Shown here piece after piece: positions 1 to 4,786 of a stretch of 5,660 nt of DNA. Position numbers and translations under genes: made by a program. Source of the DNA: an uncultured Actinomycetes bacterium (GTDB lineage: Bacteria > Actinomycetota > Actinomycetes > Nanopelagicales > Nanopelagicaceae). The stretch lies in NCBI GenBank assembly GCA_903932705.1, contig CAIZHC010000061.1:1-5660 (forward strand). Reading direction: 5' to 3'. The notes beneath the pieces were generated by a model, which made no database searches, had not been told where the DNA came from, and worked only from the letters and a program-made list of their open reading frames with translations. Each line of letters opens with the position of its first letter. The first letter of the stretch is position 1.

Positions 1-287
1 ATGCGGTGGAACATACATTCACGCTGCACGGTCTACCAACATCTACCCAAGATCCACTCTTTGTAAATGTTCCTCTCCCTGTGAATACAGATGAAGAGAT
101 GAAGGCCTACAACGACGATCCAACAAAACTTCCAGTTGGTCACAAAGTGACATTCTCATTCCTGACCAAGGGAGCCGGACACTACGTATGGAATTGCGAA
201 TATCCATGTGGTGACTCGACCTACCAAAAGTTTGGTGCGGTAATGGGCGTTCTTGGATTTATGAGCGGAAAGGTAACGGTCGCCTAA
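1..287 (+). CDS. Cupredoxin-like (degenerate CuA-type) protein, 5' partial
   Basis: This is the C-terminal part of a small copper-protein-like domain. The frame is open at the left edge (codons from base 3), so the true start lies upstream; GTG at 6 is only the first visible start-like codon. Numbering from that GTG, a candidate His ligand is H3 in HTFTLHG. The C-terminal loop is NCEYPCGD with C64 and C68, followed by M80 and M86 in GVLGFMSGKVTV. The Cys-x3-Cys resembles CuA of oxidase subunit II, but the His expected eight residues after the first Cys is Thr, and no other His follows. Actinobacterial cupredoxin-like proteins with a PCGDGTY-type loop are familiar to me, so this may be a family trait and not decay. 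The stop overlaps the subunit II start (TAATG), so it is co-translated with the oxidase. It could be an electron donor, accessory subunit or copper-delivery protein; its function is inferred from context. Confidence 0.75.
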   Translation, partial: AVEHTFTLHGLPTSTQDPLFVNVPLPVNTDEEMKAYNDDPTKLPVGHKVTFSFLTKGAGHYVWNCEYPCGDSTYQKFGAVMGVLGFMSGKVTVA

Positions 288-1087
288 TGTCAGATCATGA
301 CCAAGAAGTTTTGCCGCCAACACCAGGAGCCCGCGTTGGTAAATTCTTAGGAAGAAGTGATGTTCGTCAGACCTTCATCCTGGGACTTCTCTACACAATT
401 GTCTTTGTTGTACTTGGGCGCTGGATTTATCCGCATTGGATGCCTCGCGTACTGAGCAAGCAAATGCAGGCAAATGAAGACATCATGATCTGGTTCACTG
501 TGATCTCAGCACCGATCGCCGGTGTTGTACTCGCAATCGCAACCAAATCATTTATGAATATGCACCGCGGAGATACACCTCCGGAGGAAGGCATTGCTAT
601 TCGCACAAATACTCCAGTGGTAATTGTGTGGACGGCAACTTCAGTCCTCTTCTGCATCGTTGCGATTGTTTGGGGACTCGTTGCACTCAACACTGAATCA
701 ATCGCAGCTGCGACTGATGCTCCTAAATCAATTGTCGTAGATGTGACGGGTTCACAGTGGGCTTGGTCCTTCTACTACCCAGCGCAGAACATTCACACTC
801 ACACGCTCAATCTTCCAGTTAACCAACCAGTGACATTCAATGTCACTTCAGATGATGTCAACCACTCATTCTGGCCGGTTCAACTCGGAGTCAAGATTGA
901 TGCGAACCGTTTAGTTACCACAGTTGCTCATGCTGATCCAACTGCTACCGGCCCACTTGATGTTAAGTGCGCAGAGCTTTGCGGTCTGTATCACGCATAT
1001 ATGGAAACCGATGGCGCAATACAAACTCCGGCTGACTTCAGTAGCTGGGTCTCATCTATTCAAGCAACAGGAGGCGTTCAAGAATGA
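287..1087 (+). CDS. ctaC: Cytochrome c oxidase subunit II (CuA subunit)
   Basis: This 266-residue protein accepts electrons from a one-electron donor at a binuclear CuA centre and passes them to heme a of subunit I; the CuA domain lies outside the membrane. Hydrophobic segments are at about 29-47, 67-88 and 110-134. The canonical subunit has two, and alignment on NTPVVIVWT (residues 108-116) shows that the last two are the standard hairpin, so the first is extra. No lipobox or clear signal-peptide cleavage site is visible. The aromatic electron-entry patch is QWAW (157-160). All CuA ligands are present: H193, C228, E230 (carbonyl), C232, H236 and M239, with the same 35-residue His-to-Cys spacing as the bovine protein. 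The usual IPGR after VKIDA is shortened, leaving NR. The Glu at the K-pathway entrance (bovine E62) is V112. The start overlaps the preceding stop by one base, and GGAAAGG at 267-273 is a distant, weak Shine-Dalgarno. The gene overlaps ctaD by four bases. Confidence 0.95.
   Translation: MSDHDQEVLPPTPGARVGKFLGRSDVRQTFILGLLYTIVFVVLGRWIYPHWMPRVLSKQMQANEDIMIWFTVISAPIAGVVLAIATKSFMNMHRGDTPPEEGIAIRTNTPVVIVWTATSVLFCIVAIVWGLVALNTESIAAATDAPKSIVVDVTGSQWAWSFYYPAQNIHTHTLNLPVNQPVTFNVTSDDVNHSFWPVQLGVKIDANRLVTTVAHADPTATGPLDVKCAELCGLYHAYMETDGAIQTPADFSSWVSSIQATGGVQE
1069..1074 (+). promoter_or_regulatory. Ribosome binding site of ctaD
   Basis: AGGAGG lies nine bases before the ATG at 1084, inside the end of ctaC. 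It is a full-strength Shine-Dalgarno and fixes the ctaD start, which matters because that start gives subunit I its unusual N-terminal extension. Confidence 0.85.
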
Positions 1088-2949
1088 CAACCCTTTCACA
1101 CGCACCTGCATCTTCTCGTCCAGTTCCTAATCCACAGAAGAGTTTGATCACCAAACTCAATATGGGTACCGGCATGGTGCTCGGCATTATTTTTTGCTGG
1201 GGAACCTATTACGGTATGAAGGCCGGTCGCGATATGACCGACTCTCACAATGTAAACAAAGTTCTATTAATGTCGATGTTCGCATGGAGCGTCGGATTTC
1301 TCATTGGTATTGGTGCTTTCATTGGGCCATTCCGCTGGTTGATCGGAAAAGATTTAACTGATGAAGAGCAGCTTTATCTGGCAGGAGATGGCCAAGGCAT
1401 ATCGCGTTACTTCAAGTATTGCACCGACCACAAAGTAGTCGGCATTCAATATTTAGTAGGCGTGATGGCGCTTCTCGGAGTCGGCGGAACAATGGCGATG
1501 ATGATTCGTACGAATTTGGCCACGCCAGGTTCGCACTTTGTTACGCCTGTTGTTTATAACTCACTCGTTGGACTTCATGGAATAACAATGATTATTGCGA
1601 TGATCATTGTTGCGACAGGTCCTTTCGGCAACTACATCATGCCAATCATGATTGGCGCTGCCGATATGGCCTTCCCTCGCCTCAACGCACTGAGCTGGTG
1701 GGTACTTTTCACCGCAGTTCCAGTTCTTTGTAGTGCTTGGTTCCTCGGTGGCATTCCAACTGGCTGGACCGCTTATGCACCTCTTAGCGATCAAGCTGGA
1801 CCTGGAATGAACGCCTTCGTGGCCACCATCATTATCTTCGCCTTCTCCACAGCAATCGCGGGTATGAACATCACCACCACCGTAGTTGCGATGCGCGCTA
1901 AGGGAATGAAGTGGAACCGTGTTCCTATCTTCGTAATCGGCGCGACAATCTCAGTTGCTCTTGCTATCCCAGCCTTCCCAACCTTCATGGTTGCGATGAT
2001 TCAAACAGCGATGGATCGCACAATTGCAACAAGTTTCTATGATGCAAATCTCGGTGGTAGCGGATGGCTCTACGCCAACCTCTTCTGGATCATGGGACAC
2101 CCTGAGGTCTACGTGATTTTGATTCCGGGTGTTGCTGCGCTTATGGAAATTGCTCCTGTCTTCGTTCGTAAGCCGCTCTTCTCTTACAACGCTGCTATCG
2201 CTGGCTTTGCAGGAATCGCGGGCTTGTCCATACTCGTATGGGCTCACCATATGTATATGGCCGGTTGGATGCCTTCACTTAACGGTCCATTCATGGTCAC
2301 CACTGAGTTCATCTCGGTTCCAACTGGACTGCTCTTCCTAGTTCTGATCGGCACAATGTGGCGAGGTCGACCTTGGATGAAACTTCCGATGCTCTCGGTC
2401 TATGCATTTATCTGGGATTTCTTAATCGGTGGAATCACCGGTATCTATCTCTCAGATGTCCCTGCTGACAACTACCTCCATGGCTCTATGTATGTAACTG
2501 CGCACTTCCATTACACGCTGATGGGCGCAGCGCTCACCGGTGCTATCGGTGGCCTTGCGTACTGGTTTCCTAAGATGACAGGTCGCATGCTCAATGAACG
2601 CGGCGGTTACATCTCGTTCTGGTTTGTCCAGATTGGATTTAACGTCCTCTTCCTTGGAATGTTTATCGCTGGAGCTACTGGTCAACCTCGACGTGTTGCC
2701 GACTATGCGCACCTCTTTGCCCACGCAAATCTCATAAGCACAATGGGTGCATACAGCGTGGGACTCGGAATGATCATTCTTCTCTGGGCGATCATTCATT
2801 CATGGCGCAGTGGAAAAATTGCTCCAATGAATCCATGGGGAGCTAAGACCCTCGAGTGGACAGTTCCTTACCCAGTCCCACTCGTTAACTTCGATACCCC
2901 ACCTGTTGTAACCAGTGATCCATATGGCTATGGAAGGAGCGCAAAGTAA
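1084..2949 (+). CDS. ctaD: Cytochrome c oxidase subunit I, A-type, K-pathway-less variant
   Basis: This is the 621-residue catalytic subunit that reduces O2 to water at heme a3/CuB. Heme a ligands are H165 and H476, and the heme a3 ligand is H474. CuB ligands are H339, H388 and H389, and the cross-linking Tyr is Y343 in HPEVY. The D-pathway is intact (D194 and N201 in GAADMAFPRLNAL, E341), and the propionate arginines R536/R537 are in QPRR. Spacing from H388 to H476 matches the bovine subunit without gaps. Oddities: bovine K319 is L417, S255 is M354, and the Mg-site D369 is G467, although T316 (T414) and H368 (H466) remain. The usual first landmark TDHK falls at 114-117, after an extension with two membrane helices (about 27-45 and 61-81), giving about 14 helices instead of 12. 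The start is ATGA, overlapping the ctaC stop, with a strong Shine-Dalgarno. The retained Tyr argues for an O2 reductase and against a NO reductase. Confidence 0.95.
   Translation: MTTLSHAPASSRPVPNPQKSLITKLNMGTGMVLGIIFCWGTYYGMKAGRDMTDSHNVNKVLLMSMFAWSVGFLIGIGAFIGPFRWLIGKDLTDEEQLYLAGDGQGISRYFKYCTDHKVVGIQYLVGVMALLGVGGTMAMMIRTNLATPGSHFVTPVVYNSLVGLHGITMIIAMIIVATGPFGNYIMPIMIGAADMAFPRLNALSWWVLFTAVPVLCSAWFLGGIPTGWTAYAPLSDQAGPGMNAFVATIIIFAFSTAIAGMNITTTVVAMRAKGMKWNRVPIFVIGATISVALAIPAFPTFMVAMIQTAMDRTIATSFYDANLGGSGWLYANLFWIMGHPEVYVILIPGVAALMEIAPVFVRKPLFSYNAAIAGFAGIAGLSILVWAHHMYMAGWMPSLNGPFMVTTEFISVPTGLLFLVLIGTMWRGRPWMKLPMLSVYAFIWDFLIGGITGIYLSDVPADNYLHGSMYVTAHFHYTLMGAALTGAIGGLAYWFPKMTGRMLNERGGYISFWFVQIGFNVLFLGMFIAGATGQPRRVADYAHLFAHANLISTMGAYSVGLGMIILLWAIIHSWRSGKIAPMNPWGAKTLEWTVPYPVPLVNFDTPPVVTSDPYGYGRSAK
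2932..2939 (+). promoter_or_regulatory. Ribosome binding site of ctaE
   Basis: GGAAGGAG ends ten bases before the ATG at 2950, within the last codons of ctaD. It supports the start that directly abuts the ctaD stop (TAA immediately followed by ATG). Confidence 0.8.
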
Positions 2950-3555
2950 ATGGCGCATGACACCGAGTTTCACGTTCATCACGATTCACCAGAAGCTGTT
3001 GGTCGTCGTGAGCGCCTAGGCGTTCGCCTTCTCATCGTTGCTGATGGTGCATTCCTCTTCGGAATGATCTTCTCGTGGTTCTACCTACGAAACCTCAACA
3101 CGAACCAGGCATGGCTTCCTAAGGGAGTTCACTCCTTTAGCACCGCCTCTGGTTGGGTTGCTGCCGCAGGTTTAATCGTCGCAGGAATCGCGCATCGCAT
3201 TGGTGAATACAACAAGGCGGTGCGTAATGCGACCGCCCTCATCGCCCTCGTGGCCTTGCTAGTGGGCGGCTATTACCAGTGGCACCAGATGGCTCACATG
3301 CCATTTGTGGCTCAAGATGCAGATGGTCGTCCATTCTTCAATGGCGCCTATGCATCTAACTGGGTACTCGTAGCAGGCGCAAATATGTTCCACTACCTAA
3401 TTGGAGCATTTGTTGCATTGGGCTTGGTCTTGCGAGGCTATCGCACAAAGCTTGATCCAACCCTTGAAGAGTGGCGTCAACGCACAGCAGGTTCATGGTT
3501 TACCTGGATTGCAGTTTCAGGAATTCTCTGCGCGCTTGCGACTTCATTCAAATAA
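2950..3555 (+). CDS. ctaE: Cytochrome c oxidase subunit III
   Basis: This is a 201-residue membrane protein of the short, five-helix bacterial subunit III class. Hydrophobic segments are at about 25-47, 66-84, 93-109, 137-161 and 182-199. Subunit III binds subunit I and helps sustain proton uptake into the D-pathway. The family signature around the first helix is recognisable as LLIVADGAFLFGMIFSW, where the conserved lipid-facing Glu (bovine E90) is Asp32. Later landmarks are YYQWHQMAH (108-116) and FHYLIGAFVALG (147-158). The last helix lacks the WHFVD-type motif of canonical subunits, so the protein is divergent. It follows ctaD without a gap, with a good Shine-Dalgarno. The order ctaC-ctaD-ctaE differs from the usual actinobacterial aa3 locus, where ctaE sits next to qcrCAB. 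A strong hairpin 15 bases after the stop closes the operon. Confidence 0.9.
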   Translation: MAHDTEFHVHHDSPEAVGRRERLGVRLLIVADGAFLFGMIFSWFYLRNLNTNQAWLPKGVHSFSTASGWVAAAGLIVAGIAHRIGEYNKAVRNATALIALVALLVGGYYQWHQMAHMPFVAQDADGRPFFNGAYASNWVLVAGANMFHYLIGAFVALGLVLRGYRTKLDPTLEEWRQRTAGSWFTWIAVSGILCALATSFK

Positions 3556-3570
3556 GCAGAAAGTAGTTAA

Positions 3571-3606
3571 GAAAGGCCCTGCGAGAAGATTCTTGCAGGG
3601 CCTTTC
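3571..3606 (+). terminator. Long hairpin terminator after the oxidase operon
   Basis: GAAAGGCCCTGC at 3571-3582 is perfectly complementary to GCAGGGCCTTTC at 3595-3606. The 12-base loop region can pair further (a G-T pair plus AGA with TCT), leaving the tetraloop AGAT, for about 16 pairs in total. No T-tract follows on the plus strand (TGCTGGAAA), so it is not a classic U-tailed intrinsic terminator. It may instead act as a U-less terminator or as a 3'-end stabiliser of the oxidase mRNA. Its position 15 bases after the ctaE stop supports an operon end. Confidence 0.75.
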
Positions 3607-3640
3607 TGCTGGAAATTTCAGGTAATCTATGACCAGATGA

Positions 3641-3648
3641 AGAAGGAG
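3641..3648 (+). promoter_or_regulatory. Ribosome binding site of the small lysine-rich gene
   Basis: AGAAGGAG lies seven bases before the ATG at 3656. This well-placed Shine-Dalgarno is the main reason to accept the 35-codon reading frame as a real gene. Confidence 0.75.
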
Positions 3649-3655
3649 TAATAAC

Positions 3656-3763
3656 ATGGCAAATAAAGAACAGAAGAGCAACGCGAACACTAAGAAAGAG
3701 CCAAAGCTCTCCCTTAAAGAGAAGCGTCTGCAGAAGCAAGAGAAGAAGTCGAAGAAAGACTAA
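3656..3763 (+). CDS. Small lysine-rich basic protein (35 aa), unknown function
   Basis: This short reading frame encodes 35 residues, with 12 Lys, 1 Arg, 4 Glu and 1 Asp, giving a strong net positive charge. It has no hydrophobic segment. The first half is rich in Asn, Gln and Ser and probably disordered; the second half (LSLKEKRLQKQEKK, 18-31) could form a charged helix. A strong Shine-Dalgarno (AGAAGGAG) precedes the ATG by seven bases. Small Lys-rich proteins with an LKEKR-like core occur in other actinobacteria as far as I recall, but I cannot name a family. The composition suggests nucleic-acid or ribosome association, which is inference only. It sits between the oxidase hairpin and a membrane-protein gene whose start is 13 bases after its stop, so those two genes are probably co-transcribed. 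Confidence 0.7.
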   Translation: MANKEQKSNANTKKEPKLSLKEKRLQKQEKKSKKD

Positions 3764-3776
3764 TCTTCTAGATTTC

Positions 3777-4421
3777 ATGGAGAAGGTAAGCCGCCAGTTA
3801 TATGGATGGCTTGCCTTCTTCGCTTTTTTCGGCCTGACACTCTCCCTCATACTTACTGCATTTAATATTGATCCCGTCTTTATAAAGGATCAGACGCTCT
3901 TTCATCAAGATACGGCGCCGGTAAGAATCGTCGGCTTCTTTAGCTACTTCACAATCTGGTCAAATATCGTGGTTGGCATTTTGGGAATCTGCATTTGGAG
4001 GGATAAAACCAATTTCAAATCGTTCAAAAATTTCTTCGCCACTGGCCTAATCATGATCACGGTGACAGGGTTGGTTTACAACACCGTGCTTCTCCCTGTC
4101 TTTCCGCCTAAGGGTTGGTACTGGCTCACCTCCACCATCATGCATCTGGTTGTGCCGGTTATGTACAACTATCTTTGGATCACCATGGGACCTCGAGGAG
4201 TTATAGCCACCAAGAACACCTTGGCGATACTTCAGATTCCGATTATCTATCTCGCGTACACAACTCTGCACGGTCTCGCCATCCAACAATGGCCTTACAA
4301 ATTCTTAGATTTAACCTCAGAAGGATTTCTCATCTGGCTCATCGGGGTGGCCATCATTTTCGGTTTTGGGATTGTGCTTATCGGGCTCTACTCAAAGTTA
4401 GATAAAAAGCAGAAAATATAG
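3777..4421 (+). CDS. Pr6Pr-like six-helix membrane protein
   Basis: This 214-residue protein is almost entirely hydrophobic, with about six membrane segments near residues 9-29, 52-73, 86-106, 117-137, 148-166 and 183-205. The C-terminus is short and basic (LDKKQKI). The block FFSYFTIWSN (54-63), the stretch TGLVYNTVLLPVF (97-109) and IMHLVVPVMYNYLW (121-134) resemble what I know as the Pr6Pr family of membrane proteins, whose function is not established. T59 and H123 sit in the two most family-like blocks. They loosely recall the Thr and His of the eukaryotic AIG1/ADTRP lipid hydrolases, but the spacing (64 residues) is shorter, so a shared activity is only a speculation. ATG at 3777 is the only sensible start, yet no Shine-Dalgarno precedes it; translation may be coupled to the small gene upstream. 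Its stop faces the tatB stop with two bases between. Confidence 0.7.
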   Translation: MEKVSRQLYGWLAFFAFFGLTLSLILTAFNIDPVFIKDQTLFHQDTAPVRIVGFFSYFTIWSNIVVGILGICIWRDKTNFKSFKNFFATGLIMITVTGLVYNTVLLPVFPPKGWYWLTSTIMHLVVPVMYNYLWITMGPRGVIATKNTLAILQIPIIYLAYTTLHGLAIQQWPYKFLDLTSEGFLIWLIGVAIIFGFGIVLIGLYSKLDKKQKI

Positions 4422-4423
4422 AT

Positions 4424-4750
4424 CTATAGAAGGTCAGGATCAATCTTGGTCTGCTCTTTAATCTTCGATAAATCTGCGCTGGCGCTCTTCGCAATATTCT
4501 GAGTGTCCTTAGCAATATCTTCAAGATGGTTTGCAATGAAGGTCTTTGGATTGAGATCTTGGATATCCATATTGGCGTACTCAGGTCCAAGTTGGCTCTT
4601 AAATTCAGTCATGGCCTCGCGGCTTAAACCGCGCATTCTCTGGATGAATTTAGCGGCATCAACTGCGAACTTAGGCAATCGATCGGGACCGATGAGCACA
4701 GCCGCCAGAATTGCGAGCGTAAGTAACTTCTCAAAGCCGATACCGAACAT
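4424..4750 (-). CDS. tatB: Sec-independent (twin-arginine) translocase subunit TatB
   Basis: TatB works with TatC to recognise twin-arginine signal peptides and export folded proteins across the cytoplasmic membrane. The 108-residue protein begins MFGIGFEKLL, followed by a short membrane helix (about 6-20), the GP hinge (21-22) in GPDRLP, and an amphipathic helix from about 26 to 55. The block LGPEYANMDIQDLNPKTF (54-71) matches the LGPEF...DLNPKTF block of actinobacterial TatB and separates it from TatA. The C-terminal tail from about 72 is short and charged. The membrane Glu that is at position 8 in E. coli TatB is Lys here, with Glu at position 7. The start is the ATG reading leftward from 4750, with no clear Shine-Dalgarno. 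A TATCGT hexamer six bases upstream suggests a leaderless transcript. It is divergent from guaB1 and convergent with the Pr6Pr-like gene; tatA and tatC are not in the window. Confidence 0.9.
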   Translation of the reverse strand: MFGIGFEKLLTLAILAAVLIGPDRLPKFAVDAAKFIQRMRGLSREAMTEFKSQLGPEYANMDIQDLNPKTFIANHLEDIAKDTQNIAKSASADLSKIKEQTKIDPDLL

Positions 4751-4756
4751 ACTTCA

Positions 4757-4762
4757 ACGATA
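4757..4762 (-). promoter_or_regulatory. Putative -10 element of tatB (leaderless)
   Basis: Read on the minus strand, TATCGT ends six bases before the tatB ATG. TTGCCT (plus-strand 4780-4785) lies 17 bases upstream and matches four of six bases of the -35 consensus. The spacing would place the transcript start at or next to the start codon. The prediction is by eye. Confidence 0.4.
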
Positions 4763-4772
4763 CCGCCAGGTG

Positions 4773-4778
4773 TATAGT
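4773..4778 (+). promoter_or_regulatory. Putative -10 element of guaB1 (leaderless)
   Basis: TATAGT matches five of six bases of the -10 consensus and ends eight bases before the GTG at 4787. No convincing -35 is visible at 16-18 bases. With no Shine-Dalgarno between it and the GTG, a leaderless or nearly leaderless transcript is the simplest reading. Confidence 0.5.
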
Positions 4779-4786
4779 TAGGCAAC

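Noticed and set aside
1..66. ATG at base 1 as a gene start
   Set aside because: That frame stops after 21 codons. The cupredoxin reading frame is a different one and is open through the left edge.
2452..2799. Minus-strand open frame of 115 codons inside ctaD
   Set aside because: It lies wholly antisense to strongly conserved subunit I sequence, has no start signal and has no family resemblance.
1084..2949. Subunit I as a nitric oxide reductase
   Set aside because: NO reductases of this superfamily lack the cross-linked Tyr and usually the proton pathways. Here HPEVY, the D-pathway and a CuA subunit are all present, so an O2 reductase is much more likely despite the missing K-pathway.
3607..3655. 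Promoter for the small lysine-rich gene (TATGAC at 3628-3633)
   Set aside because: It matches only four of six -10 bases, with no -35 at a proper distance. Read-through from the oxidase operon is equally possible, so it was not listed.
3696..3709. Small inverted repeat AGAGC...GCTCT inside the small gene
   Set aside because: A five-base stem within a coding sequence with no T-tract; chance is the best explanation.
3548..3850. Minus-strand open frame of 100 codons across the hairpin and small gene
   Set aside because: The product is low-complexity (Leu/Arg-rich), has no recognisable motif, and lies antisense to the small gene with its good ribosome binding site.
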